Assembly (NCBI RefSeq): GCF_000400485.1
Contig: NZ_ASHR01000014.1
Span: 244,430 to 308,429, forward strand
DNA from: Agrococcus pavilionensis RW1
Lineage (GTDB): Bacteria; Actinomycetota; Actinomycetes; Actinomycetales; Microbacteriaceae
Reading direction: 5' to 3'
DNA: 64,000 nt
The notes beneath the pieces are model-generated. The model was given only the letters and a program-made list of their open reading frames with translations. It did no database searches and had not been told where the DNA came from. A program made the translations under genes and the position numbers. Below, piece by piece: positions 43,801-53,373 of this stretch (the stretch's first letter is position 1; every line of letters begins with the position of its first letter).

Positions 43801-43806
43801 AATCGG

Positions 43807-45330
43807 GTGACTCGATCGAACCCCTCCGCCATCGCCGCGCCCGCTCGAGCGGGAGCGCGCGAGTGGGGCGCGCTCGCGGTGCTCATGCTCCCCGTGCTGC
43901 TCATCTCGATCGACACGACCGCGCTCTCGTTCGCGCTGCCCGAGATCGCGGTCGCGCTGCAGCCGACGGCCGCCCAGCAGCTGTGGATCGTCGACGCCTA
44001 CTCGCTCGTGCTCGCGACCCTGCTCGTCGCGATGGGCAACCTCGGCGACCGCGTCGGCCGCCGCCGGCTGCTCCTCATCGGCGCGACCGGCTTCGCGATC
44101 GTCTCGGTGCTCGCCGCCTTCGCGCCGACGCCCGAGCTCCTCGTCGCGGCGCGCGCCGCGATGGGACTCTTCGGCGCGACGCTCATGCCCGCGACGCTCG
44201 CGCTGCTGCGCACGACGTTCCTCGACCGCGGCCAGCGGCGGCTCGCGGTCGCGATCTGGGCGACCGCGTTCTCGGTCGGCGCCGCGGCCGGCCCCGTCGT
44301 CGGCGGCCTGCTGCTCGCGCACTTCCCGTGGGGCTCGATCTTCCTCATCGCCGTGCCGTTCCTCGTGCCGCTCCTCGTGCTCGCGCCGCTGCTCATCACC
44401 GAGTCGCGCGACCCCGCGCCCGGCCCCATCGACCCGATCGGCATCGTCCTCTCGATGCTCGCGCTCGGCGGCCTCGCGGCGGGCGTCAAGGAGCTCGCGG
44501 TCGCGGGCCTCGACCCGATCGGCGTCGCGCTCGTCGCCGTCGCCGCGCTCGCGGGCTGGCTCTTCGTGCGCCGCATGCGCCGCCGGGCGAACCCGATGCT
44601 CGACGTCGCGCTCTTCCGCGTGCCGCAGTTCTCCGGCGCGCTCGTCGTCAACCTCCTGAGCGTCGTCGCGCTCACGGGCTTCCTCTTCTTCGTCACCCAG
44701 CACCTGCAGCTCGTCGAGGGGCTCCCGGTGCTCGACGCCGCGCTCGTGCTCGTCCCGGGCGTCGTCGCGATGATCGTCTCGGGCCTCGCGGTCGTGCGCG
44801 TCGTCCGCGCCGTCGACCCCGGCATCGCGGTCGTCGTCGCGCTCGGCGGCTCGGCGGCGGCCTACGGCATCCTCGCGGTGCTCGGCGAGGACGTGAGCAT
44901 CGCCGGCATCGTCGGCGCCTTCGCGCTGCTCGGCATCGGCATCGGCGCCGCCGAGACCGTCTCGAACGACCTCGTGCTCAGCGCCGTCCCGCCCGCGAAG
45001 GCGGGCGCCGCATCCGCCCTCTCCGAGACGGCGTACGAGTTCGGCGCCGTGCTCGGCACGACGCTGCTCGGCGGCCTCGTCACGGCGGTGTACCGCTCGA
45101 CGCTCGCGCTGCCGGCCGGCATCGACGCCGACGTCGCGGCGGCCGCGCGCGAGACGCTCGGCGGTGCGATCGCGGCCGCGCCCGGGGCGGGCGGGGCGGC
45201 GGATGCGGTGGTGGAGGCCGCGCGGACGGCGTTCGACCACGGCGTGGTCGCCACGAGCGCGCTCGGTGCCGGCCTCATGCTCGTCGCGATGCTCGTCGCG
45301 TTCCGCACCCTGCGGCACCCAGCGCACTGA
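43807..45330 (+). CDS. MFS drug transporter, DHA2 (14-helix) family
   Basis: The 507-residue protein has about 14 membrane segments. It carries MFS motif A between helices 2 and 3 (GNLGDRVGRRRLLLIG, about residue 78), motif C (AVAIWATAFSVGAAAGPVVGG, about 145) and an acidic residue in helix 1 (LLISIDTTALSFALPEI). These fit QacA/EmrB-type multidrug exporters driven by the proton gradient. The divergent TetR and operator support inducible efflux. The substrate is unknown. Confidence 0.9.
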   Translation: MTRSNPSAIAAPARAGAREWGALAVLMLPVLLISIDTTALSFALPEIAVALQPTAAQQLWIVDAYSLVLATLLVAMGNLGDRVGRRRLLLIGATGFAIVSVLAAFAPTPELLVAARAAMGLFGATLMPATLALLRTTFLDRGQRRLAVAIWATAFSVGAAAGPVVGGLLLAHFPWGSIFLIAVPFLVPLLVLAPLLITESRDPAPGPIDPIGIVLSMLALGGLAAGVKELAVAGLDPIGVALVAVAALAGWLFVRRMRRRANPMLDVALFRVPQFSGALVVNLLSVVALTGFLFFVTQHLQLVEGLPVLDAALVLVPGVVAMIVSGLAVVRVVRAVDPGIAVVVALGGSAAAYGILAVLGEDVSIAGIVGAFALLGIGIGAAETVSNDLVLSAVPPAKAGAASALSETAYEFGAVLGTTLLGGLVTAVYRSTLALPAGIDADVAAAARETLGGAIAAAPGAGGAADAVVEAARTAFDHGVVATSALGAGLMLVAMLVAFRTLRHPAH

Positions 45331-45384
45331 GCCGCCTGCCCGGGGCGCCTGGCGCACGTGGGCGGCGCGGGCTAGCGTCTCGCC

Positions 45385-46110
45385 ATGGACACCGCCGGAG
45401 GCGCCGTGCGCGCCCGAATCGTGCTCGTCCCCGGCTTCTGGCTGGGCGCCTGGGCGTGGGATGAGGTCGCGGCGCTGCTGCGCGAGCGCGGCCACGACGT
45501 CACCGCGCTGACGCTGCCGGGGCTCGAGCCCGATCACGCCGACCGCGGAAGCGTGCGGCTCGACGACCACGTCGCCGCGATCGAGGCGGCGCTCGAGGGG
45601 GAGGGGCCGGTCGTGCTCGTCGCCCACAGCGGCGCCGCCTCGCCCGCGACCGTCGCGATCGACCGCCACGTCGACCGCGTCTCGCGCTCGGTGTGGGTCG
45701 ACACCGCGCCGGTCGTCGACGGCCACGCGATGGACGCCACGTTCGAGGGCGACGAGATGCCGCTCGAGGCCGCGTGGGAGGACGAGCTCGAGCAGGGCTC
45801 GATGCAGGGGCTGACGGACGAGCAGCTCGACGAGTTCCGCGAGCGAGCCGTGCCCGAGCCCGCGGGAGCCGTGCGCGACGCCGTCGCGCTGCGCGACGAC
45901 CGCCGGCTCGACGTGCCGGCGACCATCATCTGCACGGCGTTCTCGGCGGCCGACTACCGCGCCTACGCCGAGCAGGGCGTGCCGTTCCTCGCGGGCGTGC
46001 TCGAGCACCGCGCGCTCGAGCTCGTCGACCTGCCGACGGGCCACTGGCCGATGTGGTCGAAGCCGCGCGAGCTCGCGGAGCGCATCGCCGAGGTCGCCGA
46101 ACGCGCCTGA
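45385..46110 (+). CDS. Alpha/beta hydrolase
   Basis: The 241-residue protein has the α/β-hydrolase opening VLVPGFWLGAWAWDEVAALLRERGH (about 12-36). The nucleophile elbow is VAHSGAAS (about 78), where the usual G-x-S-x-G reads A-H-S-G-A. A C-terminal histidine lies in TGHWPMWSKP (about 220). Esterase or peptidase-like activity is likely; substrate unknown. The ATG lies 6 nt after TAGCGT (45373-45378), again consistent with a leaderless start. Confidence 0.85.
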   Translation: MDTAGGAVRARIVLVPGFWLGAWAWDEVAALLRERGHDVTALTLPGLEPDHADRGSVRLDDHVAAIEAALEGEGPVVLVAHSGAASPATVAIDRHVDRVSRSVWVDTAPVVDGHAMDATFEGDEMPLEAAWEDELEQGSMQGLTDEQLDEFRERAVPEPAGAVRDAVALRDDRRLDVPATIICTAFSAADYRAYAEQGVPFLAGVLEHRALELVDLPTGHWPMWSKPRELAERIAEVAERA

Positions 46111-46131
46111 CCGGCCACGACGGTCGCGGGC

Positions 46132-47331
46132 TCAGTCCCCTGCGGGCAGCAGCACCCAGACGCTCGCGCCGCCGAGCGCCGAGTCGTCGATGCCGATCCG
46201 GCCGCCGTGCGCCTGCGCGATGCGACGGCACGTCGAGAGCCCGATGCCGAGCCCCTCGACGCCCGCCTCGACCTCGGCGCGGTCGCCGCGCTGCATGAGT
46301 CCGAACACGCGCTCGCGCTCCTCGGCCGGCACGCCAGGGCCGTCGTCGTCGACCGTCAGGCGCCACCCGCCCGAGAGGCGCTCCGCGCGCACCTCGACGC
46401 GCGGCCGGGCGCCGTCGGCCGACGCGAACTTCACCGCGTTCGCGAGCAGGTTCTGCGCGAGCGCGCCCAGGAGCGTCGCGTCGCCCTGCACGACCGGCAG
46501 CTCCCCGACGTCGACGGTCGCGCCCGCCGCGTCGATCTGCGCATCGAGATCGGCGATCGCGGCACGCACGACGTCGCCGAGCGCCACGGGCCGCCGGCGG
46601 GCGCTGCCGCCGATGCGGGCGAAGTCGAGCAGGTCCTCGACGAGCGCGGCCATGCGCTCGGCCGCCGACTCCGCGCGCGAGAGCGCCTTCGTCGCATCCG
46701 GCGCGCCCGCGAGCTCGGGGCTGTCGGCCGCGAGCTCCAGGTAGCCCGTGAGCGCCGCGAGCGGATTGCGCAGGTCGTGGCTCACCTGGCCCGCGAACTG
46801 CGCGAGCTGCTCGTTGGAGCGGCGCAGCTCGCGCGTGAGGCGGCGCAGCTCGAGCACGTCGACGACCTGCTCGGCGAGCAGGCCGAGGCTGCGAGCGCCG
46901 TGCTCGTCGAGCTCGCGCACCTCGTCGTCGAAGACGCACAGGCTCCCGATCGGCAGGCCGCCGGGCGTTCGGAGTGGACTGGATGCGTAGAAGCGCACGT
47001 CGGCGATCTCACCCGTCACGAAGGGGTTCTGCGCGAACCGCGCGTCCGCGCGCGCATCGGCGACGATCGTCTGGTCGGGGCCCTCGAAGACGCGGCTGCA
47101 CATCGAGTCCTCGCGCGAGCACACCGACGCCTCGAAGCCGACCGCGGCGATCTGGTGCTGCTGCCGCTCGTCGATGATGTTGATGACCGCGTTCGGCACG
47201 CCCGCGACCGCGGCGGCGAGCTCGGTGAGCCCCCGCAGGTCGGCACCTCCCGCGTCGGCGGCAGGCGCTTCGGCGAGCACGCCGTAGTCGGCGATCGCCG
47301 CCGCGCGGACGACATCCTGGGCGTTCGGCAC
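46132..47331 (-). CDS. GAF-domain sensor histidine kinase
   Basis: The 399-residue soluble kinase has an N-terminal GAF domain (about 28-165) with [18 protein letters not shown] and [23 protein letters not shown] HisKA domain follows with the phospho-acceptor in [18 protein letters not shown] (about 190), and a HATPase domain with [13 protein letters not shown] (about 290) and [17 protein letters not shown]. The paired cysteines in the GAF domain might sense redox or bind a ligand. No response regulator is adjacent, so it is an orphan kinase. The GTG at 47331 has GGAGGGAG upstream. Confidence 0.88.
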   Translation of the reverse strand: MPNAQDVVRAAAIADYGVLAEAPAADAGGADLRGLTELAAAVAGVPNAVINIIDERQQHQIAAVGFEASVCSREDSMCSRVFEGPDQTIVADARADARFAQNPFVTGEIADVRFYASSPLRTPGGLPIGSLCVFDDEVRELDEHGARSLGLLAEQVVDVLELRRLTRELRRSNEQLAQFAGQVSHDLRNPLAALTGYLELAADSPELAGAPDATKALSRAESAAERMAALVEDLLDFARIGGSARRRPVALGDVVRAAIADLDAQIDAAGATVDVGELPVVQGDATLLGALAQNLLANAVKFASADGARPRVEVRAERLSGGWRLTVDDDGPGVPAEERERVFGLMQRGDRAEVEAGVEGLGIGLSTCRRIAQAHGGRIGIDDSALGGASVWVLLPAGD

Positions 47332-47441
47332 GCGGGCTCCCTCCGTCCGAGCCTCCGCTCGGTCGGCTCCATCCTGGCCGATGCCGGGGCGCGGGCGCGC
47401 CCGGGACGCGGCCGGAGCCGGTCCCGGGTCGCCGTCGCGCG

Positions 47442-47711
47442 TCAGATGACGTCGTCGCGGCGCTCCGTGCGCTCGACCCGCATGCCCGTGTCCGGGTCGA
47501 CGCGCGAGCGCGAGACCTGGCTCGAGCGGCCCGAGCGCGCCGCCATGATGATGCCGAAGAGGGTCACGAGGGCGCCCGCGCCCAGCAGGATGTAGCCGAT
47601 GAGGGTCCAGTTGGCGCCCTCGACCTGCCACAGACCCGGCAGCGCCCACGCGACGATCGCGCCGACGGCCATGAGGAAGATGCCGAAGCCGATGCTCAAG
47701 GTGCTCTCCAT
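47442..47711 (-). CDS. DUF6458-like small membrane protein
   Basis: The 89-residue protein has two membrane segments (about residues 6-26 and 35-57) and a basic-to-acidic C-terminal tail ([21 protein letters not shown]). This matches the DUF6458 family common in actinobacteria. Function unknown. The ATG at 47711 is preceded by a weak CGGACGA ribosome site. Confidence 0.8.
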   Translation of the reverse strand: MESTLSIGFGIFLMAVGAIVAWALPGLWQVEGANWTLIGYILLGAGALVTLFGIIMAARSGRSSQVSRSRVDPDTGMRVERTERRDDVI

Positions 47712-47797
47712 TCGTCCGGGCGCCCCGGGACCAGCGCGCCTGCCGCGGAACATACCGACCGAACCTGCGAGCGTCGTGGGGGATCCGAGGCCGCCAG

Positions 47798-47803
47798 TAG
47801 GCT
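47798..47803 (+). promoter_or_regulatory. Probable -10 of the leuB-ilvE operon
   Basis: TAGGCT lies about 68 nt before the leuB GTG. A short GGAGC…GCTCC hairpin and a GGGAGGA ribosome site lie in the leader. No leucine-rich leader peptide is evident. Confidence 0.4.
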
Positions 47804-47870
47804 GGGGAGCACGGCTCCGCGCGGGTGCGGCGCCGGTCGACGCGCACCTCGCGTGCGCCTGGGAGGAACT

Positions 47871-48932
47871 GTGCAGCAGCTGCGGCTCGCGGTGATCGGT
47901 GGGGACGGCATCGGGCAGGAGGTCACGCTCGAGGCCCGGAAGGCGATGCGCGCCGCGCTCGACGGCGTCGAGCTCGTCGAGACCGAGTACGACCTCGGGG
48001 CGGCGCACTACCTCGAAACGGGCGAGATCCTCGACGACGCGACCCTCGCGTCGCTCGCCGAGCACGACGCGATCCTCCTCGGCGCCGTCGGCGGCGACCC
48101 GGCCGACCCGAGGCTCGCGGGCGGCATCATCGAGCGCGGTCTGCTGCTGCGGCTGCGCTTCGCCTTCGACCACCACGTCAACCTCCGCCCGACGCGCCTG
48201 CACCCCAAGATCGGCAGCCCGCTCCGCGAGCCGGGCGACATCGACTTCGTCGTCGTGCGCGAGGGCACCGAGGGCCCCTACGTCGGCAACGGCGGCGCCC
48301 TGCGGGTCGGCACCGAGCACGAGATCGCGAACGAGACGAGCGTCAACACCGCCTTCGGCGTCGAGCGGGTCGTGCGCTTCGCGTTCGAGCTCGCCGAGCA
48401 GCGCCGCCGCCGCCTCACGCTCGTGCACAAGAAGAACGTGCTCGTGCACGCCGGCGCGCTCTGGCAGCGGATCGTCGACGAGGTCGCGGTCGACCACCCG
48501 GAGGTGTCGGTCGACTACCTCCACGTCGACGCCGCGACGATCTTCCTCGTCGACGACCCCAGCCGCTTCGACGTCATCGTGACCGACAACCTCTTCGGCG
48601 ACATCCTCACCGACCTCGCGGGCGCCGTCGGCGGCGGCATCGGGCTCGCGGCCTCCGGCAACCTCAACCCGTCCGGCGCCTTCCCGAGCATGTTCGAGCC
48701 CGTGCACGGCTCCGCGCCCGACATCGCCGGGCGCGGCATCGCCGATCCCACCGCGGCGATCCTCTCGGCCGGCCTGCTGCTCGAGCACTCGGGCCTGCGC
48801 GACGCGGCCCAGCGCATCCGCGACGCCGTCGACGCCGACATCGACGCGCGCGACGGGAGCCGCCGCACCACGAGCGAGGTCGGCGACGCCATCGCCGACC
48901 GCATCCGCGCCACCGCGAAGGAGCACGCATGA
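47871..48932 (+). CDS. leuB: 3-Isopropylmalate dehydrogenase
   Basis: LeuB oxidatively decarboxylates 3-isopropylmalate in leucine synthesis. The 353-residue protein has [17 protein letters not shown] near the start, the substrate-binding [12 protein letters not shown] segment (about 108) and the metal and NAD motif [33 protein letters not shown] region ([11 protein letters not shown] about 240). The GTG at 47871 has GGGAGGA 4-10 nt upstream; the six extra upstream codons have no site. Its stop overlaps ilvE by 4 nt. Confidence 0.95.
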   Translation: MQQLRLAVIGGDGIGQEVTLEARKAMRAALDGVELVETEYDLGAAHYLETGEILDDATLASLAEHDAILLGAVGGDPADPRLAGGIIERGLLLRLRFAFDHHVNLRPTRLHPKIGSPLREPGDIDFVVVREGTEGPYVGNGGALRVGTEHEIANETSVNTAFGVERVVRFAFELAEQRRRRLTLVHKKNVLVHAGALWQRIVDEVAVDHPEVSVDYLHVDAATIFLVDDPSRFDVIVTDNLFGDILTDLAGAVGGGIGLAASGNLNPSGAFPSMFEPVHGSAPDIAGRGIADPTAAILSAGLLLEHSGLRDAAQRIRDAVDADIDARDGSRRTTSEVGDAIADRIRATAKEHA

Positions 48933-50017
48933 CCCTCGAGTTCACCCTCACGCGCAACCCGAGCCCCGCCTCCGCCGAGGCGCGCGCGGCGGTGGTCGCC
49001 GAGCCCGGCTTCGGCCGCCACTTCACCGACCACATGGTCTCGATCGACTGGACGCTCGAGGGCGGCTGGAGCGACGCGCGCGTCGAGCCGTACGGCCCCC
49101 TGCAGCTCGACCCCGCCTCGGCGGTGCTGCACTACGGCCAGGAGATCTTCGAGGGGATGAAGGCCTACCGCCGCGCCGACGGCTCGGTGTGGGCGTTCCG
49201 GCCGGAGGAGAACGCGAAGCGCATGCAGCGCTCGGCGGCGCGGCTCGCGCTGCCGCAGCTGCCGGTCGAGCTCTTCGTCGAGGCGGTCCGCCAGCTCGTC
49301 GAGGTCGACGAGGCGTGGGTGCCCGCGGGCGGCGAGGACTCGCTCTACCTGCGGCCATTCATGATCGCGAACGAGGTGTTCCTCGGCGTCCGCGCCGCGC
49401 AGACCGTGCGGTTCATGGTCATCGCGAGCCCCGCGGGCCCCTACTTCGCGAGCGGCGTCAAGCCGGTCTCGATCTGGCTCTCGACCGAGTACAACCGCGC
49501 CGGCAAGGGCGGCACGGGGGCCGCGAAGTGCGGCGGCAACTACGCCGCGAGCCTGCTGCCGACGCAGCAGGCGGCCGAGCACGGCTGCGCCCAGGTGCTG
49601 TTCCTCGACGAGTCGGGCAGCGACCTCGAGGAGCTCGGCGGCATGAACGTCGTGCTCGTGAAGGCCGACGGCACGCTCGTGACGCCGGAGTCGGACTCGA
49701 TCCTCGACGGCATCACGCGCAACTCGCTGCTGCAGCTCGCCGCCGACGCGGGGCACGCCGTCGAGCGCCGCGCCGTGACGCTCGCGGAGTGGCGCGAGGG
49801 CATCGCCGACGGTTCGATCACCGAGGCGTTCGCGTGCGGCACCGCCGCGGTGCTCACGCCGATCGCCGCGCTCAAGAGCCCGACCGAGACGATCGGCGAC
49901 CCGGACGCGCCCGCGGGGCCCGTCGCGCTCGCGCTCCGCAAGCAGCTCACCGACATCCAGTACGGCCGCGCCGAGGACCCGCACGGCTGGATGGTGCAGA
50001 TGGTGGAGGCCCGCTGA
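48929..50017 (+). CDS. ilvE: Branched-chain amino acid aminotransferase
   Basis: IlvE performs the last step of leucine, isoleucine and valine synthesis with glutamate as donor. The 362-residue class IV aminotransferase has the [15 protein letters not shown] segment (about 70), the PLP lysine in [15 protein letters not shown] (about 200) and the diagnostic [14 protein letters not shown] (about 300). It is co-translated with leuB upstream (4-nt overlap) and with the FAH-family gene downstream (1-nt overlap). Confidence 0.96.
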   Translation: MTLEFTLTRNPSPASAEARAAVVAEPGFGRHFTDHMVSIDWTLEGGWSDARVEPYGPLQLDPASAVLHYGQEIFEGMKAYRRADGSVWAFRPEENAKRMQRSAARLALPQLPVELFVEAVRQLVEVDEAWVPAGGEDSLYLRPFMIANEVFLGVRAAQTVRFMVIASPAGPYFASGVKPVSIWLSTEYNRAGKGGTGAAKCGGNYAASLLPTQQAAEHGCAQVLFLDESGSDLEELGGMNVVLVKADGTLVTPESDSILDGITRNSLLQLAADAGHAVERRAVTLAEWREGIADGSITEAFACGTAAVLTPIAALKSPTETIGDPDAPAGPVALALRKQLTDIQYGRAEDPHGWMVQMVEAR

Positions 50018-50793
50018 TGCGCGTCGCCCGCTTCGCCCACGGGGAGCGCATCGGCTACGGCGTCGTCGACGACGACGCGCTCGTCGTGCTCGTCGGCGAC
50101 CCGATCGTCGCCGGCTTCGACACGACCGGCGAGCGCGTGCCGCTCGCCGAGGCGCGGCTGCTCGCGCCGGTCATCCCGCGCTCGAAGGTCGTCGCCGTCG
50201 GCCGCAACTACGCGAAGCACGCCGCCGAGCTCGGCAACGAGGTGCCGAGCGAGCCGCTCGTCTTCCTCAAGCCCAACACCTCCGTCATCGGGCCGAACGA
50301 CGCGATCGTGCTGCCGCCCGAGTCGACCGACGTGCACTTCGAGGGCGAGATCGCGCTCGTGATCGGCCGGGTCGCGCGCCGCCTCACGCGCGCGAACGCG
50401 ATGCACGCCGTCTTCGGCGTCACGGTCGCGAACGACGTCACCGCGCGCGACCTCCAGCAGCGCGAGCCGCAGTGGGCGCGCGCGAAGGGCTTCGACACCT
50501 TCTGCCCGCTCGGCCCGGCGATCGAGACGGAGCCCGACTACGACGCGCTGCGGCTCATCACGCGCGTCGACGGCGACGTGAAGCAGGACGGCGTCTCGAG
50601 CGACTGGATCTTCGACGCGCCGACGGTGCTCGAGTGGATCACCGCGTCGATGACGCTGCTGCCCGGCGACGTCGTGCTCATGGGCACGCCCGAGGGCGTC
50701 GGGCCGCTCCGCGCCGGCGAGACCGTCGAGGTCGAGGTGCCGGGCGTCGGCACGCTGCGGAACCCCGTCGTCGCGCAGGCCGTCGCGGGCTGA
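50017..50793 (+). CDS. Fumarylacetoacetate hydrolase family protein
   Basis: The 258-residue protein has the FAH fold with VGRNYAKHAAELG (about residue 65), EGEIALVIGR (about 112), the metal-binding GFDTFCPLGP region (about 155) and GDVVLMGTPEGVGPLRAGE (about 215). Members are 2-hydroxyhepta-2,4-diene-dioate isomerases, acylpyruvases or oxaloacetate decarboxylases. Its place between ilvE and gltX is common in actinobacteria and suggests a housekeeping acylpyruvase/decarboxylase rather than aromatic catabolism. It is not close to the hydratase at 62.9 kb. Confidence 0.9.
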   Translation: MRVARFAHGERIGYGVVDDDALVVLVGDPIVAGFDTTGERVPLAEARLLAPVIPRSKVVAVGRNYAKHAAELGNEVPSEPLVFLKPNTSVIGPNDAIVLPPESTDVHFEGEIALVIGRVARRLTRANAMHAVFGVTVANDVTARDLQQREPQWARAKGFDTFCPLGPAIETEPDYDALRLITRVDGDVKQDGVSSDWIFDAPTVLEWITASMTLLPGDVVLMGTPEGVGPLRAGETVEVEVPGVGTLRNPVVAQAVAG

Positions 50794-50805
50794 TGCCTGC
50801 GTGCA

Positions 50806-50829
50806 GGCTGTCTCCATATGGAGGCAGCC
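50806..50829. promoter_or_regulatory. Palindrome upstream of padR
   Basis: A 24-bp dyad with core CTCCATATGGAG (50812-50823, perfect) and flanking GGCTG/CAGCC arms with one mismatched pair. It lies 19 nt before the padR ATG and about 7 nt before the -10. It is a good candidate PadR autoregulatory site. Confidence 0.65.
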
Positions 50830-50835
50830 CACGGC

Positions 50836-50841
50836 TAGACT
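50836..50841 (+). promoter_or_regulatory. Probable -10 of padR
   Basis: TAGACT ends 6 nt before the ATG at 50848, with no ribosome site, as at the DUF1304 gene. This suggests leaderless initiation. Confidence 0.5.
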
Positions 50842-50847
50842 GCCCGC

Positions 50848-51174
50848 ATGGCTTCCCCTGATGCCCTCCGCGGCCACGTCGACGCGATGCTGCTGTCGGT
50901 GCTCGCCGACGGGCCCGTGCACGGCTACGGTGCGATCGAGCGCATCCGCGAGCGCTCCGACGGCGCGCTCGACTTCCCGAGCGGCACGGTCTACCCCGCG
51001 CTCAAGCGGCTCGAGGGCCGCGGGCTCATCGAGGGGGAGTGGGCCTCGAGCGGCCGCTCGAAGCGCGTCTACCGGCTGACGCCGGCGGGCACGCGCGCCC
51101 TCGCCGACGAGCGCAGCGACTGGGCCGCGACGTCGACGGTGATCAGCCGAGTGCTCGGCGCGGCGCGAGCCTGA
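50848..51174 (+). CDS. PadR family transcriptional regulator
   Basis: The 108-residue protein is a compact winged helix: MLLSVLADGPVHGYGAIERIRE (about 12-33), the PadR signature FPSGTVYPALKRLEGRGLIEG (about 42-62) and WASSGRSKRVYRLTPAG forming the wing. PadR proteins repress neighbouring genes and are often paired with a membrane-linked partner. Its 3' end overlaps the convergent HAAS-type gene by 32 bp. Confidence 0.92.
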   Translation: MASPDALRGHVDAMLLSVLADGPVHGYGAIERIRERSDGALDFPSGTVYPALKRLEGRGLIEGEWASSGRSKRVYRLTPAGTRALADERSDWAATSTVISRVLGAARA

Positions 51175-51847
51175 CGGCGCCCCACCGCACGAGCAGCGCC
51201 GCCGCGGCGGCCGCGAGCGCGCCGCCGAGCGTCAGCGTGAGCGCCACGAGCGCGACGAGCAGGCCGACCCCAGCGGGCGGTACCGCGACGGCGCCGACCA
51301 TCGCGATCGCGCCCGCGACGAGCGCGACCGCGAAGGCGAGCTGGAGCGCCGCGACCGCGACGAGCGCCGCGAGCGAATCGGCGCGGCGCAGCGCGACCCA
51401 GCCGGCGAGCGCGGCAGCCGCCACGAACGGCCCCGCGACGTCGAGCGCGCGCGAGACCCGCAGCATCCATCCCGCCTCGACGGGCACGCCGAAGCCCGGC
51501 ACCGCGGCGAGCGACGTCATGCCCGCGAACCACGCGGCGAGCAGCGCGACCGCAGCGAGGGCGGCGAGCGGGGCGAAGCGGCGGCCGTGCGCCGCGAGCA
51601 GCGCCCGCGAGAGCTCCGCGGCGATCGCGCGCGGGTCGCCGAACTCCGCGACGACGGCGGCGGCTGCCGCTGGCTCCGCCGCGCCGGCGACGACGCGATC
51701 GGCGACGGCCTCGCGCAGGTCGCCCTCGATCTCTCGAGCGAGCTCGGCGCGCCGGCGCGGCGACGCGACGACGGCGCGCTCGAGGCGGTCGACGAGCTCG
51801 CCGACGGGGTCGGCCGCGGCGCGGGAGACCGGGCGGGAGCGGGGCAC
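51143..51847 (-). CDS. HAAS-domain membrane protein
   Basis: The 234-residue protein has an N-terminal cytoplasmic helical region (about 12-90) resembling the HAAS/permease-prefix domain ([34 protein letters not shown]), then five or six membrane segments. HAAS proteins are commonly found next to PadR genes and may tie PadR activity to the membrane. Here it is convergent to padR and overlaps its end by 32 bp rather than being in its operon. It is divergent from gltX, with 35 bp between starts. Confidence 0.8.
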   Translation of the reverse strand: MPRSRPVSRAAADPVGELVDRLERAVVASPRRRAELAREIEGDLREAVADRVVAGAAEPAAAAAVVAEFGDPRAIAAELSRALLAAHGRRFAPLAALAAVALLAAWFAGMTSLAAVPGFGVPVEAGWMLRVSRALDVAGPFVAAAALAGWVALRRADSLAALVAVAALQLAFAVALVAGAIAMVGAVAVPPAGVGLLVALVALTLTLGGALAAAAAALLVRWGAVRLAPRRALG

Positions 51848-51882
51848 CGATCGATCCTCCCACGCCTAGGATGGGAGGCATC

Positions 51883-53373
51883 ATGAGCGTCCCCTTCTCG
51901 ACCGCCACGGGCGGCGACGTCGTCGTCCGCTTCTGCCCCTCGCCCACCGGCACACCGCACGTCGGACTCATCCGCACGGCGCTGTTCAACTGGGCGTACG
52001 CGCGCCACCACGGCGGGAAGATGGTCTTCCGCATCGAGGACACCGACACGGCGCGCGACAGCCAGGAGTCGTACGAGCAGCTGCTCGAGGCGATGCGCTG
52101 GCTCGGCATCGACTGGGACGAGGGCGTCGAGACGGGCGGCCCGCACGAGCCCTACCGGCAGTCGCAGCGCGGCGAGATCTACGCCGAGCTCATCGAGCGG
52201 CTGCAGGCCGCCGGTCACCTCTACGAGTCGTTCGCGACCGCGGAGGAGATCGAGGCGCGCAACGTCGAGCGCGGCCGCGACCCGCGCCAGGGCTACGACA
52301 ACTTCGAGCGCGACCTCTCCGACGCCGAGCGCGCCGCGCTCCGCGCCGAGGGGCGCCAGCCGAGCCTGCGCCTGCGGGTGCCCGACGAGGACCTCTCGTT
52401 CGACGACCTCGTGCGCGGCGAGATCACCTTCCCGGCGGGCTCGTTCTCCGACTTCGTCGTCGTGCGGCCGAACGGCGCGCCGCTCTACACGTTCGTGAAC
52501 CCCGTCGACGACGCGCTCATGGGAGTCACGCACGTGCTGCGCGGCGAGGACCTCCTCTCGTCGACGCCGCGCCAGATCGCGCTCTACCGCGCGCTCGCCG
52601 ACATCGGCGTCGCGACCGCGATCCCGCGCTTCGGCCACCTGCCGTACGTCATGGGGGAGGGCAACAAGAAGCTCTCGAAGCGCGACCCGCAGTCGAACCT
52701 CTTCCTGCTGCGCGAGGCGGGCTTCATCCCCGAGGGGCTGCTGAACTACCTCGCGCTGCTCGGCTGGTCGATCGCGCCAGACCGCGACGTCTTCTCGCGC
52801 GACGAGCTCATCGCCGCCTTCGACGTCGTCGACGTCAACCCCAACCCCTCGCGCTTCGACCCGAAGAAGGCCGAGTCGATCAACGGCGACCACGTGCGCA
52901 TGCTCGCGCCCGACGACTTCGCCGCCCGCCTCGAGCCCTACCTCGGCCGCGTCTTCGACGGCGCACCGAGCGACGAGCAGCGCGCCCTGCTCGCGAAGGC
53001 CGCGCCGCTCGTGCAGGAGCGCATGCAGCTCATCGGCCAGGCCGAGGACATGCTCGGCTTCCTCTTCCTCGACGACGAGGACATCCGCCACGACGCCGAC
53101 GCGGTCGCGAGCCTCGGCGACGACGCGCTCGCGGTGCTCGAGGCGTCGCGCCGCGCGCTCGCGGAGCTCGAGTCGTTCGACACCGCGTCGATCGAGGCGA
53201 TCCTCCGCGAGATGCTCATCGACGGCCTCGGCATCAAGCCCCGCTTCGCCTTCACGCCGCTGCGCGTCGCGGTCACCGGCCGGCGCATCTCGCCGCCGCT
53301 GTTCGAGTCGATCGAGCTGCTCGGCCGCGAGTCGACGCTGCGCCGCATCGAGCGGCTGGCCGCGAGCGCCTGA
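51883..53373 (+). CDS. gltX: Glutamate--tRNA ligase
   Basis: GltX charges tRNA-Glu (and in organisms with GatCAB also tRNA-Gln). The 496-residue class I synthetase has the HIGH-type motif [17 protein letters not shown] (about 13-29), KKLSKRDP as KMSKS (about 262) and a C-terminal anticodon-binding domain. The ATG at 51883 has GGGAGG 5-10 nt upstream, so it is preferred over the ATG at 51871. TAGGAT at 51867-51872 is 10 nt upstream of the start. The stop overlaps the TrxR-like gene by 1 nt. Confidence 0.96.
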   Translation: MSVPFSTATGGDVVVRFCPSPTGTPHVGLIRTALFNWAYARHHGGKMVFRIEDTDTARDSQESYEQLLEAMRWLGIDWDEGVETGGPHEPYRQSQRGEIYAELIERLQAAGHLYESFATAEEIEARNVERGRDPRQGYDNFERDLSDAERAALRAEGRQPSLRLRVPDEDLSFDDLVRGEITFPAGSFSDFVVVRPNGAPLYTFVNPVDDALMGVTHVLRGEDLLSSTPRQIALYRALADIGVATAIPRFGHLPYVMGEGNKKLSKRDPQSNLFLLREAGFIPEGLLNYLALLGWSIAPDRDVFSRDELIAAFDVVDVNPNPSRFDPKKAESINGDHVRMLAPDDFAARLEPYLGRVFDGAPSDEQRALLAKAAPLVQERMQLIGQAEDMLGFLFLDDEDIRHDADAVASLGDDALAVLEASRRALAELESFDTASIEAILREMLIDGLGIKPRFAFTPLRVAVTGRRISPPLFESIELLGRESTLRRIERLAASA

